Assembly: GCF_008802405.1 (NCBI RefSeq)
Contig: NZ_VZDO01000002.1
Location: 248,001-312,000 of the forward strand
Direction: 5' to 3'
DNA: 64,000 nucleotides
Source: Plantimonas leprariae
GTDB taxonomy: Bacteria; Pseudomonadota; Alphaproteobacteria; Rhizobiales; Rhizobiaceae
The notes below the pieces were generated by a model. That model was given only the letters and a program-made list of their open reading frames with translations, had not been told where the DNA came from and did no database searches. Position numbers and translations under genes: made by a program. Shown here piece by piece: positions 1 through 7,615 of this stretch (position 1 is its first letter; each line of letters opens with the position of its first letter).

Positions 1-1
1 C

Positions 2-778
2 ACGCGGGCGAAGCGGCGGGCGAAGCTCTGGTTCGTCTCGAACCGGCGCATCCACGGCCTCTGGCAGTCGACGATCCCCTCGCGCTTCCTCGACGAACTG
101 CCGGAAGACCACGTGGAGGTGAAGGAGGCCAGCAACTCCTACGGCGGCTACGGCCGCGGCGGCATGGGCGGCTACGGCGCGTCGCGCTGGGATGCGGACG
201 CTTTCTCGACCACGTCCTACCAGACGCCCGGCTGGCGGCGCGCCCAGGCGGCGCGCGCCGGCCAGACCGCGCCGGATACGGCCTGGGGCTCGCGCTCAGG
301 CCACAAGGAGCGCTCGATCAACTATGGCGAGAGCGGCGCTTCCGGCCCGGATGTCCGGCGCTCGTCGCGCGACGAGGAGATCGCCGCCAAGGCCGATCGC
401 TACGCGCGGGAAAGCGAAGCGAAGGCGACCGGCCGGCCGGCGGAGGGACCGGCGAACGGTTTCGCCGGCCGGATGGAACGCTCCGGGCGGAACGTCTACG
501 AACCCTCGTCCGGCAACGGCCGCGGCAGCAACCGCCCGCCGAGCCGCGGTCTCGGCTTCAACGCCGCGGCGCGCGACGGTGGCCCGCGCGAGATCGAAGG
601 CACCCTCGTCGCGAAATCGGTCGCGACGGAGGAGAGCCGCTTCAAGGTCGGCGACCGGGTGTTTCACATGAAGTTCGGCAACGGCTCGGTCGCCGCCGTC
701 GAAGGCAACAAGCTGACCATCGACTTCGATCGCGCGGGTCAGAAACGCGTGCTGGAAGGCTTCGTGCAGGTGGTTTGA
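2..778 (+). CDS. uvrD: ATP-dependent DNA helicase UvrD/PcrA, C-terminal part
   Basis: This is the 3' end of a UvrD/PcrA superfamily 1 helicase, which unwinds DNA in nucleotide excision repair and mismatch repair. The frame is open from the left edge of the window. It opens with TRAKRRAKLWFVSNRR and continues with LWQSTIPSRFLDELP, the end of helicase domain 2B/2A of this family. A Gly/Arg-rich linker of about 150 residues follows. The last 45 residues (VGDRVFHMKFGNGSV then KLTIDFDRAGQKRV) match the small Tudor-like C-terminal domain of PcrA/UvrD, known to contact RNA polymerase. The start and ATPase motifs lie outside the window. It ends 3 nt before the convergent antitoxin gene. Confidence 0.93.
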   Translation, partial: TRAKRRAKLWFVSNRRIHGLWQSTIPSRFLDELPEDHVEVKEASNSYGGYGRGGMGGYGASRWDADAFSTTSYQTPGWRRAQAARAGQTAPDTAWGSRSGHKERSINYGESGASGPDVRRSSRDEEIAAKADRYARESEAKATGRPAEGPANGFAGRMERSGRNVYEPSSGNGRGSNRPPSRGLGFNAAARDGGPREIEGTLVAKSVATEESRFKVGDRVFHMKFGNGSVAAVEGNKLTIDFDRAGQKRVLEGFVQVV

Positions 779-781
779 GGC

Positions 782-1063
782 TCAACTCCCCACGTATTTG
801 TGGAGGATCGAGTTGATCAACGTCTGATAGGGCATGCCCTCCTCGGCCGCCCGCGTCTTCAGCTTCGCGAGATCGCGCTCGGGGATCGAGATCGATATGC
901 GCCGACGCTCGCCGTCGAGAGTCCCGCGTGCCAGCGAAGCCCATTTCTGCTTCTGTTCGCGCAGGTCGCCCTCGGGCTTCCATTCGCCCTCGTCGCTCGT
1001 CGTATAATCGTCCCGCTCGTCGTCGTGGACGATCGCACGCGGGTCGGAATGCCTTGGCTTCAT
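782..1063 (-). CDS. Ribbon-helix-helix antitoxin of a BrnT-type toxin-antitoxin pair
   Basis: A 93-residue protein whose last 45 residues carry a ribbon-helix-helix pattern: RRISISIPERDLAKLK gives the DNA-binding strand, then the helices AAEEGMPYQTLINSILHKY. This matches antitoxins paired with BrnT/DUF497-type toxins. The charged N-terminal half (residues 1-45) is probably the toxin-neutralising arm. The start codon overlaps the toxin stop by 4 nt (ATGA), so the two are translationally coupled with the toxin first, as in brnTA. By family rule it should bind the toxin and repress the shared promoter. The family is clear; activity is inferred. Confidence 0.85.
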   Translation of the reverse strand: MKPRHSDPRAIVHDDERDDYTTSDEGEWKPEGDLREQKQKWASLARGTLDGERRRISISIPERDLAKLKTRAAEEGMPYQTLINSILHKYVGS

Positions 1064-1341
1064 TGCCTCTCTCCGAGAAACTCTTTGGTGGCGCGACGGC
1101 TCGGGAACATCGTCTTGAGAAAGACGCCGGCGTCACCTTCGACGAAAGGGACGACCCAGGCATAGCGGTCGATCTCGACGACCAGTTGACCTTGATGGGC
1201 ATAGCGTTCGCGGTTGGGATGCCGGCGGACGGCGAGGAGATCACCGTCGGCAAGCGCGACGAGAACCCGTTCGAAGCCGAAGCCATAGCGCGTCCGCAAC
1301 GAGGCGTTCTTTTCGGATCCCCAATCGATCGCCTCTCGCAT
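1060..1341 (-). CDS. BrnT/DUF497-like toxin
   Basis: A 93-residue protein, first gene of the two-gene toxin-antitoxin operon. The stretch HPNRERYAHQGQLVVEI followed by YAWVVPFVE, FLKTMFPSRRATKEFL is characteristic of small BrnT/DUF497-related toxins with a RelE-like ribonuclease fold. The conserved C-terminal PSRKAT-type segment (here PSRRATKEFL) is intact. The ATG at 1341 is chosen because an in-frame stop lies four codons upstream. No good Shine-Dalgarno sequence precedes it, so the transcript may be nearly leaderless. RNase activity is inferred from the family. Confidence 0.82.
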   Translation of the reverse strand: MREAIDWGSEKNASLRTRYGFGFERVLVALADGDLLAVRRHPNRERYAHQGQLVVEIDRYAWVVPFVEGDAGVFLKTMFPSRRATKEFLGERQ

Positions 1342-1346
1342 GGAAG

Positions 1347-1365
1347 CGATATATCACCGATATAT
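1347..1365. promoter_or_regulatory. Direct repeat at the toxin promoter, probable autoregulatory operator
   Basis: Two copies of CGATATAT (1347-1354 and 1358-1365) lie 11 bp apart, one helical turn, ending 5 bp upstream of the toxin start codon. This AT-rich patch stands out in a GC-rich genome. Spacing of one turn is what tandem ribbon-helix-helix dimers use, so this is a plausible operator for the antitoxin. The minus-strand TATATAT within it could also be the -10 element. Confidence 0.5.
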
Positions 1366-1425
1366 ATACGCGAAAAGCGTGGCGCCCCTTGCCTCGCTGA
1401 GCTGGGACGCGAGAAAGGTAGCTAG

Positions 1426-2529
1426 ATGAACCCATCCGGGCTGGTGAGATTGGCTGCCGCGTGGGGCACGGTCGCGTTCTTTCTCCTGTTCGGAAACGCC
1501 TTGCTGCCGGGCGCGGGCAACCCGTTCCTGGCGTCTTTCCTGTTCGTCTGGCTGCTCGGCGTCATCGTCTGGTCGGCCTTCGGCGTGGTGCACGAAGCGG
1601 AGGAGCTCGCCGAGCTTCTGGGCGAGCCGCTCGGCACCCTCATCCTCACGCTCGCGATCGTCATCATCGAAGTCGCGCTGATCGCCGCCGTCATGCTTGG
1701 GGCGAAGGAAGCACCGACGCTCGGCCGCGACACGATGTTCGCCGTCCTCATGATCGTCTTGAACGGCGTCGTCGGGCTCGGCCTGCTGATCGGCGGCCAG
1801 CGGCATCACCAGCAGTCCTACAACCTGCAGGGCGCGTCGGCCTATCTCGCGGTGATCATCCCGCTCACCGTCATCAGCCTCGTTCTGCCGAACTTCACCA
1901 TCTCCACTTCGGACGGCAGCCTGACGACGCTGCAGGCCATCGCCTTCTCGATCTTCACCGTCGCGCTCTACGCGATCTTCCTCGTGCTGCAGACCGGCCG
2001 TCACCGGGAGTTCTTCATCTATCCGATCCCGGACGGAACGGCGGCGGGCGACGACCCGCATGTGCCGGGACACGGCCTCGGCGTCCTGCCGCACACCCTC
2101 CTGTTACTCGCCGCGATCCTTCCGATCGTGATCCTTTCGAAGAGCTTGGCGTCCCTGCTCGACTACGGCATCGCCGCGCTCGGGGCGCCGCAGGCCCTCG
2201 GCGGCATCATCATCGCGATGATCGTCTTCACGCCCGAGGGCATATCGGCGCTCCGCGCCGTCGCGGCGAACGAGTTGCAGCGCGCGATCAACCTCTGCCT
2301 CGGCGCCGCGACGTCCACCGTCGGACTGACGGTGCCGGCCGTGCTGTTCATCGGCCTTCTCACCGGGCAGCCGGTCATCCTCGGCCTGTCGACGACAAAC
2401 ATGGCGCTTCTGGCGACGACGCTGGTGCTTTCCACCCTCACCTTCTCCGGCGCCAAGACGACGGTGCTGGAAGGTGCGGTGCATCTCCTGATGTTCTTCG
2501 TCTTCCTCGTTCTGGTGTTCAGCCCGTGA
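1426..2529 (+). CDS. chaA: Ca2+/H+ antiporter, ChaA family
   Basis: A 367-residue integral membrane protein with about 11 hydrophobic segments. It has the two inverted CaCA-family halves: N-terminal VVHEAEELAELLGEPLGTLILTLA with the acidic ion-binding residues, and C-terminal IVFTPEGISALRAVAANELQRA with the second Glu/Asn set. Length fits ChaA (about 365). It should extrude Ca2+ (possibly Na+/K+) across the inner membrane in exchange for protons. A GAAAGG Shine-Dalgarno sequence lies upstream of ATG 1426. It is divergent from the toxin-antitoxin operon; the promoters share about 80 bp. Confidence 0.9.
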   Translation: MNPSGLVRLAAAWGTVAFFLLFGNALLPGAGNPFLASFLFVWLLGVIVWSAFGVVHEAEELAELLGEPLGTLILTLAIVIIEVALIAAVMLGAKEAPTLGRDTMFAVLMIVLNGVVGLGLLIGGQRHHQQSYNLQGASAYLAVIIPLTVISLVLPNFTISTSDGSLTTLQAIAFSIFTVALYAIFLVLQTGRHREFFIYPIPDGTAAGDDPHVPGHGLGVLPHTLLLLAAILPIVILSKSLASLLDYGIAALGAPQALGGIIIAMIVFTPEGISALRAVAANELQRAINLCLGAATSTVGLTVPAVLFIGLLTGQPVILGLSTTNMALLATTLVLSTLTFSGAKTTVLEGAVHLLMFFVFLVLVFSP

Positions 2530-2654
2530 AGCGGACCGCGAAACCGGAGTTCAGGACTGCGCTTTTCACGAACGCATGATCGCCCGGACATTGTGGTGGG
2601 AATTCCACGGCTTGCGACCATCTTCCTCGCAGGGACATGTCTGGAGGACTCTCG

Positions 2655-3146
2655 TTGAAGCTGTTCAAATCATTAGGCGGTCGCATCCTCGCCGTCGCCC
2701 TGGCCTTCACCTTCGTGCCGGCGGCGATGCCGGAGGGGACCCCGATCGTCGGCGTCTCGCAGGCGGAAGCGCAGGCGCGCTACCTCGGCCACGGGGACGG
2801 CTACCATGGCCATCGCCGGTTCTATGGCGGTGGACGCCATTATGGCGGCCCGCGCGGCTACTACGGCGGCCGGCGCTACTACGGGGGTCGACGCTACTAC
2901 GGTGGCCGGCGCTATTACGGCGGGCGCCGCTACTATCGCCGGCATAACGACGGCGCGGCCATCGCCGCTGGCATCATCGGTCTCGGAGTCGGTGCGGCGA
3001 TCGCCAGCTCGGCCCGGCCGCGCTACTACGACGGCCCGCGCTACGGCAGCGCCCATGCCCGCTCCTGCGCCGCCCGCTACCGGTCCTACGATCCCTATAG
3101 CAACACTTACCAACCGTATAACGGACCGCGGCGAATCTGCCGCTAG
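2655..3146 (+). CDS. BA14K-family secreted protein with Gly-Tyr-Arg repeats
   Basis: The start is set at TTG 2655: GGAGGA at 2643-2648 sits 6 nt upstream, ideal spacing, whereas ATG 2637 has AGGGA only 1 nt away. The product is 163 residues. An N-terminal signal peptide (MKLFKSLGGRILAVALAFTF) ends near an A-Q-A cleavage region. A repeat zone of YGGRRYYGGRRYY units follows (DNA about 2838-2940), then a hydrophobic AAIAAGIIGLGVGAAIA segment. The C-terminal BA14K-like domain has two cysteines (SCAARYRSYDPYSNTY ... RRIC). BA14K proteins are known in Brucella and rhizobia as immunoreactive envelope proteins with lectin-like activity; the exact role here is unknown. Confidence 0.82.
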   Translation: MKLFKSLGGRILAVALAFTFVPAAMPEGTPIVGVSQAEAQARYLGHGDGYHGHRRFYGGGRHYGGPRGYYGGRRYYGGRRYYGGRRYYGGRRYYRRHNDGAAIAAGIIGLGVGAAIASSARPRYYDGPRYGSAHARSCAARYRSYDPYSNTYQPYNGPRRICR

Positions 3147-3169
3147 GAACGGCAGTTCTGCATAACTCG

Positions 3170-3200
3170 AAGGCGGGTCGACAGCGGCCCGCCTTTGCTT
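3170..3200 (+). terminator. Intrinsic terminator after the BA14K gene
   Basis: An 8-bp stem AAGGCGGG / CCCGCCTT with a 10-nt loop, starting 23 nt after the stop codon and followed by a short T-rich stretch (TTTGCTT). Confidence 0.6.
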
Positions 3201-3329
3201 ATAACCGTTGTAAGACGAGCACAGCCAGGATGTGGGAACCAGCCATGCGTTTTCGCGCATGGTGGAGTCGGAAGCGAGGAGGCATATCGGGATCGGGAGA
3301 ACCGACAGAGGAAGACCCGGAGCCTTTCC

Positions 3330-3542
3330 ATGACCATCCGCTACGCCGACCGCGCAACGCGCAACCATTCCCGGCAGAAGGGCCTCGGTTCCGAAAGCTT
3401 CGATCGCTTCATGGACAGCCGCGAGCGCCGTTCACCGCGTCGCGGCCTGCGCGCGGCCTTCACCTTCGGCGGTGCGTTCGGGGAACTCGCCGAGATCGAG
3501 CGGCGGTCCCTGCTCGACACCTTCGCTCCCGTCCGGAGCTGA
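3330..3542 (+). CDS. Small basic hypothetical protein, 70 residues
   Basis: An ORF of 70 residues starting MTIRYADRATRNHSRQ, with a GGAG motif about 8 nt upstream of ATG 3330. It is Arg-rich in its first half and has a short amphipathic C-terminal part (FGELAEIERRSLLDTF). It lies between the BA14K terminator and the convergent prmA, 15 nt from the prmA stop. I do not recognise a family. Its position and ribosome-binding site make it a plausible gene; no function is proposed. Confidence 0.5.
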   Translation: MTIRYADRATRNHSRQKGLGSESFDRFMDSRERRSPRRGLRAAFTFGGAFGELAEIERRSLLDTFAPVRS

Positions 3543-3557
3543 GGCGCCCAGCCGGCC

Positions 3558-4430
3558 TCAACGAGTGAGGTGCAACGTCACCCACTCGTCCCGCCGGATC
3601 GTCCGGCGGTGGAACAATCCCTGGATCCGGTAGGCGGCCAGAACCGCGTCGCGCTGGCGGGCGAGAATGCCCGACAGGACGATGTCGCCGCCCGCCGCCA
3701 AGTGATGTCGCATCGACGGCGCGAGCCGCATCAGCGGCCCGGCGAGGATGTTCGCGACGATGAGGTCGAACGGCGCGGCGCGCAACACGGCCGGCCCCTG
3801 CAGGCCCATCGCCACCGCCGTCCGGACGAAACCGCTCGCGCGGTTCAGCTCGATATTGCTGCGTGCGACCGCGACGGCAACCGGGTCGATGTCCGTCGCC
3901 AGTACCGGCGCGCGGACGAGCTTCGCCGCTCCGATCGCCAGGACCGCGGTGCCGGTGCCGAGATCGAGCACGTTTTGGGGCCGTCGCCGGCGCGCGATCC
4001 GGTCGATCATCTCCAGGCAGCCGGCCGTCGTGCCGTGGTGTCCCGTGCCGAAGGCTTGACCGGCCTCGATCTCGATGGAGATCTCGTTCGGGCGCACGGA
4101 GGCCCGATCGTGCGATCCGTGGACGACGAAGCGCCCGGCGCGTACCGGCTTCAGGTCGGCGAGCACCTGCGCCATCCAGTCCGTATCGGGAATGTCTTCG
4201 CGTGATACCGACGCTTCGGACGCGGCCTTCGCCGCCTCGCGCACTTCGGCTTCCCGTTCCGGATCGGCGTCGCCGTCGAAATAAACGGACACCTCATGAA
4301 TGTCGGCCGCCTCGTCGATCTCGATGACGCCGACCGGCGCACCCTCCTCCTCGAAGGCGCGATCCCAGGCATCGAAGATACCGCCGGCCTCGACCCTGCC
4401 GGCGCGCGTGAAGAAACGGGTCTGCGGCAT
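3558..4430 (-). CDS. prmA: Ribosomal protein L11 methyltransferase
   Basis: A 290-residue SAM-dependent methyltransferase that trimethylates ribosomal protein L11. Residues 1-110 form the substrate-recognition domain. The Rossmann domain follows with motif I DLGTGTAVLAIGA, an acidic end of strand 2 (ATDIDPVAV), and the catalytic-site motif IVANILAGPL (NxLxxPL). The substrate loop EAGQAFGTGHHGTT is intact. The ATG at 4430 gives the expected N-terminus MPQTRFF. It lies 13 nt downstream of the SCO1 gene and may share its transcript. Confidence 0.95.
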   Translation of the reverse strand: MPQTRFFTRAGRVEAGGIFDAWDRAFEEEGAPVGVIEIDEAADIHEVSVYFDGDADPEREAEVREAAKAASEASVSREDIPDTDWMAQVLADLKPVRAGRFVVHGSHDRASVRPNEISIEIEAGQAFGTGHHGTTAGCLEMIDRIARRRRPQNVLDLGTGTAVLAIGAAKLVRAPVLATDIDPVAVAVARSNIELNRASGFVRTAVAMGLQGPAVLRAAPFDLIVANILAGPLMRLAPSMRHHLAAGGDIVLSGILARQRDAVLAAYRIQGLFHRRTIRRDEWVTLHLTR

Positions 4431-4443
4431 AGGGTGTGGCGCC

Positions 4444-5043
4444 TCAGCTCGTCGCCGCGAGGCGTTCGAGCTTCTCCTTTGCCGTCTTCGAATCCTCGTC
4501 GTAGGCGATCGTGCCGGCGAAGCTGCCGCGCGCATCGAGCAGGAAGGTCGTGGCCGTGTGGTCCATCGTGTAGTCCGGTCCGTCGCCGACCTTCTTCCAG
4601 TAGACCCCCCAGCCCTTCAGCATCGCCTCCAGCCGATCCTTCGGACCGGTGATCGCCACGACGTCGGGCGAGATCGCACCGACGTAGTTCTTCAGCACTT
4701 CAAAGGTGTCGCGGTCGGGATCGACCGTCACGAAGACGATCTGGAAATCCTTGCCGCTCTTCTTCAGCTCCTCGCGGTAGGCGCCGAGTTCGGACAGTGT
4801 CGTTGGACAGACTTCGGGACAGTTGGTGAAGCCGAAGAACAGCGCGGTCGGCTTGCCCTGGAAGACCTTCTCGGTGATCGGCGCACCGTTGGCGTCGGCA
4901 AGCTGGAAGGGCGTGCCGTAGGGCGCATCCGCGCTTGCCGTCGCGGAGGGCGCGTTGCGCATCGCCACGACGGCGAGCGCCGCCCCCGCGAATAGCGCCA
5001 CGGCGGCCCAGACCACGAGCCGAAATACGGCCAGCCTTCTCAT
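4444..5043 (-). CDS. SCO1/SenC family copper chaperone
   Basis: A 199-residue protein with an N-terminal membrane anchor (residues 8-27) and a periplasmic thioredoxin-like domain. The Cu-binding CxxxC motif is at C75 and C79 (NCPEVCPTT), and the partner histidine is H162 (YTMDHTATTFLL). SCO proteins deliver copper to the CuA site of cytochrome c oxidase subunit II. ATG 5043 is preceded by GGAG at 9 nt. It lies in a minus-strand run MFS - small ORF - SCO1 - prmA with short gaps. Confidence 0.93.
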   Translation of the reverse strand: MRRLAVFRLVVWAAVALFAGAALAVVAMRNAPSATASADAPYGTPFQLADANGAPITEKVFQGKPTALFFGFTNCPEVCPTTLSELGAYREELKKSGKDFQIVFVTVDPDRDTFEVLKNYVGAISPDVVAITGPKDRLEAMLKGWGVYWKKVGDGPDYTMDHTATTFLLDARGSFAGTIAYDEDSKTAKEKLERLAATS

Positions 5044-5068
5044 TCTGTCGATCTCCAAGCTCGCTTCG

Positions 5069-5212
5069 TCATAAACAGTTCGCCCAGGCGGCTTCCGCCA
5101 TGCGCAGAAAGATGGTCTCGCCGCGGCTCGCCCAGCCGCCGACGGCCGCAGCGGACAGCAGCAGGAGACAGACGAAGGCGAGGCCGCCGAGGATACGAGG
5201 CCGCGTGAGCAT
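5069..5212 (-). CDS. Possible 47-residue single-pass membrane protein
   Basis: A short ORF in the 184-bp gap between the MFS and SCO1 genes: MLTRPRILGGLAFVCLLLLS followed by AAAVGGWASRGETIFLR and ending AEAAWANCL. Residues 8-27 form one strong transmembrane helix after a basic N-terminus (positive-inside orientation). A second in-frame ATG lies at 5221. It begins 16 nt after the MFS stop and ends 25 nt before the SCO1 start, so it fits an operon. No convincing Shine-Dalgarno sequence is seen, so it could be a chance ORF. No family is assigned. Confidence 0.5.
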   Translation of the reverse strand: MLTRPRILGGLAFVCLLLLSAAAVGGWASRGETIFLRMAEAAWANCL

Positions 5213-5227
5213 GCGGCACATATATGG

Positions 5228-6445
5228 TCAGCGCGCCGCTGACGCCACCGGCGCGTCACGCTCGGCGAAGATCGCATAGAGGAGCGCCAGCGACGGGAAG
5301 CCGATCCCCATCGCGCAGACGCCCGGCCAGCCGAACTGGTCCAGCACCGGGCTGGTCAGCGCCGAGCCGAGCGCACCGCCGGCGAAGAACGTCGCCATGT
5401 AGACGGCGTTCAGCCGGTTGCGAATCGCCGGATCGAGCTGGAAGATCTCGCGCTGGCCGATCACGAGGTTCGCCTGGACCCCGAGGTCGACGAGGATGCC
5501 TGCGACGACCAGCGCCGCGACCGAGTGCGCGCCCGCAAGAGCCAACGCGAAACCGAGGATGACGCAGCCCATCGCGAGCAGCGTGCCGCGCCGCGAATGG
5601 CCGCGGTCGGCGAGCCGCCCGGCCACCGGGGCGGCGAAGACGCCGAGCACGCCGGAAAGCGCGAAAAGCGCGATGCCGTTCTGCGTGAACTCGAAGGGCG
5701 GCCGCAGCAGGACGATCGGCGCGCCCGTCCAGAACAGCGAAAAACCGGCGAACATCGCGGCGTGGAACAGCGCCCGGCGACGGAGGACCGGTTCGGTGAC
5801 GAACAGCCGCCCGAGCGAGCTGACGAGCTGGCCGTAGCTTTGCCGGTTCTCGGATTTCCGCCGCGGCAGGATCGCGACCGACACCAGCCCGAGCGCGACC
5901 ACGGCGGCGGCCGAGGCAAGGAAGACGCCGCGCCAGCCGATGAGCTCGGACAGGAAGCTCGCGAGCGGTCGCGACAGGAGGATGCCGGCGAGAAGCCCGC
6001 TCATGACGTTGCCGACGACCCGGCCGCCCGCATCCGGGGGCGCGAGATGCGCCGCCAGCGGCACGATCATCTGCACCGCGGTCGACGTGATGCCGACGAG
6101 CAGCAGGGCGACGAACAGCAGGGCGAGGTTCGGTGCGAGCACGAAGCCGACGAGGCTCACCGCGTTCGCCGCCATGGTCGCGAGGATCAGCGTCCGGTTC
6201 TCGACCACGTCACCGAGCGGCACGAGCGCGACGAGCCCGAGCCCGTAGCCGATCTGCGTGGCGGTGACGATTGCGCTTTCCGCCGAGACGCCGAGCCCGA
6301 CGTCCCGAGCGATCGGCGCGACGAGCGGCTGGGCGTAGTAGAGGTTGGCGACGAGCACGCCGCAGGCGAGCGCGAAGAACGCCGTCAGGCCGAAGCCGAG
6401 CCCGGCCTTCCCGCCGCTCGCGAGCGCTTGATTGGATGTCGACAT
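5228..6445 (-). CDS. Major facilitator superfamily transporter
   Basis: A 405-residue polytopic protein with 12 predicted hydrophobic segments and the MFS motif-A-like loop PLGDVVENR after TM2. It has the composition of drug-efflux-type MFS permeases of the YgaY/EmrB-like group (proton-coupled exporters). Substrate cannot be read from sequence. The ATG at 6445 gives MSTSNQALAS and a normal TM1. It is divergent from the Tim44-domain gene across 138 bp and may be the first gene of the SCO1/prmA run. Confidence 0.88.
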   Translation of the reverse strand: MSTSNQALASGGKAGLGFGLTAFFALACGVLVANLYYAQPLVAPIARDVGLGVSAESAIVTATQIGYGLGLVALVPLGDVVENRTLILATMAANAVSLVGFVLAPNLALLFVALLLVGITSTAVQMIVPLAAHLAPPDAGGRVVGNVMSGLLAGILLSRPLASFLSELIGWRGVFLASAAAVVALGLVSVAILPRRKSENRQSYGQLVSSLGRLFVTEPVLRRRALFHAAMFAGFSLFWTGAPIVLLRPPFEFTQNGIALFALSGVLGVFAAPVAGRLADRGHSRRGTLLAMGCVILGFALALAGAHSVAALVVAGILVDLGVQANLVIGQREIFQLDPAIRNRLNAVYMATFFAGGALGSALTSPVLDQFGWPGVCAMGIGFPSLALLYAIFAERDAPVASAAR

Positions 6446-6583
6446 GGCGGCGTTGCTAGGCTCGTCGCGCCGGGCGCGCAAGTCGATGCGACGCCGCGGC
6501 AACCATATTGGCGGCGAGCCCTTCGCAAGGCGGAGCCTCGTCCCCATATCGAGGCAGGAAAACCAGGAGGCAACGGACCTGAG

Positions 6584-7552
6584 ATGATCACCACCCGCAA
6601 GACACGGCTGTTTTCGGCGCTCGCCGCGCTGGCCGTCGCCTTCACGATGGTGACGGTGGATGCGGCCGACGCCCGGCGTGGCGGCTCGTTCGGCAGCCGC
6701 GGCGGCCGCACGTTCCAGTCCGTGCCCTCCACCTCGACCGCGCCGAGCGTCGCCCCGGTGCAGCGCTCGATGACGCAGCCGGGCATGGCTGCATCCCGCC
6801 CGGCGGCGGGCGCCGCCTCGACGTTCAATCGCCCGAGTTTCGGCGGTTCGCTGATGCGCGGCCTGATGATCGGCGGCCTGATCGGCCTCTTGTTCGGCGG
6901 CGGCTTTGGCGGGCTCGCCGGCATGTTCGGCTTCATCATCCAGGCGTTGATCATCGCGGCCCTCGCGATGCTGGCGTTGCGCTTCTTCCGCTCGCGCCAG
7001 CAGGGTCCCGCGACGGCTGGCGGTCCGCAGGCCATGCATCGTTCCGGCTACGACGAGCGGCCGCAGAACGGGGGGCTGATGGGCGGCATTCCCGGTATCG
7101 GCTCGCGCCTCGGCGACGGCGGCAGTGGGCGGCGTACTGGCAACCCGGACGAGATCGGCATCGGCCAGCGCGACCTCGACATCTTCGAACGGCGTCTCGC
7201 GGAACTACAGGATGCCTATTCGCGCGAGGACTACGGCACGCTCCGCCGCATCACGACGCCGGAGATGATGGGCTACCTGTCTGAGGAACTCGGCCAGAAC
7301 GCCTCGAAGGGCCTCCGGAACGAGGTATCGGACGTCCGGCTGCTCCAGGGCGATGTCGCGGAGAGCTGGCGCGAGGGTTCGAGCGACTACGCGACGGTCG
7401 CGATGCGCTACTCGTCCCGCGATGTGACGCGCGAGCGGAGTTCCGGCCGGGTGGTGCAGGGCGACGAGAGCCCGAGCGAATCGACCGAGCTCTGGACCTT
7501 CGTGCGCGAGCGCGGCGGCGACTGGACGCTTTCGGCGATTCAGGAGGCGTAA
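6584..7552 (+). CDS. Tim44-domain membrane protein
   Basis: A 322-residue protein. A signal peptide-like N-terminus (LFSALAALAVAFTM) precedes RRGGSFGSRGGRT, low-complexity Ser/Pro sequence to about residue 80, a Gly-rich hydrophobic segment (LMIGGLIGLLFGGGFGGLAG and a following helix, about 88-130), and a C-terminal Tim44/MRPL45-like domain (about 190-322; ISMTPEMM-type core, here ITTPEMMGYL, ending ELWTFVRERGGDWTLSAIQ). Tim44-like domains bind lipids or peptides; the bacterial role is unsettled. An AGGAGG sequence lies about 13 nt upstream. Confidence 0.87.
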   Translation: MITTRKTRLFSALAALAVAFTMVTVDAADARRGGSFGSRGGRTFQSVPSTSTAPSVAPVQRSMTQPGMAASRPAAGAASTFNRPSFGGSLMRGLMIGGLIGLLFGGGFGGLAGMFGFIIQALIIAALAMLALRFFRSRQQGPATAGGPQAMHRSGYDERPQNGGLMGGIPGIGSRLGDGGSGRRTGNPDEIGIGQRDLDIFERRLAELQDAYSREDYGTLRRITTPEMMGYLSEELGQNASKGLRNEVSDVRLLQGDVAESWREGSSDYATVAMRYSSRDVTRERSSGRVVQGDESPSESTELWTFVRERGGDWTLSAIQEA

Positions 7553-7573
7553 GCCCCATCGCCGTCGAACAGG

Positions 7574-7605
7574 AACACGGGCGCCTCGCGGCGCCCGTGT
7601 TGTTT
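7574..7605 (+). terminator. Strong terminator hairpin between the Tim44 gene and fdhA
   Basis: A perfect 12-bp stem (AACACGGGCGCC / GGCGCCCGTGTT) with loop TCGC, followed by GTTTG. It lies 22 nt after the Tim44-gene stop and 11 nt before the end of the convergent fdhA, so it can serve both transcripts. Confidence 0.75.
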
Positions 7606-7615
7606 GCGGAAAAGC

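Noticed and set aside
2838-2940. Regular short DNA repeats resembling a mini-CRISPR
   Set aside because: The repeats are in frame and encode RRYYGG units of the BA14K protein, with no spacers of uniform length.
4345-4358. CCCTCCTCC-like motif, considered as a further cuckoo RNA loop
   Set aside because: It lies inside prmA as antisense Glu codons (EEEGAP) and has no flanking stem.
5525-7552. 675-residue plus-strand ORF ending in the Tim44 protein
   Set aside because: The first 350 codons are antisense to the MFS gene and lack protein-like composition; the real start is ATG 6584 after the signal-peptide region.
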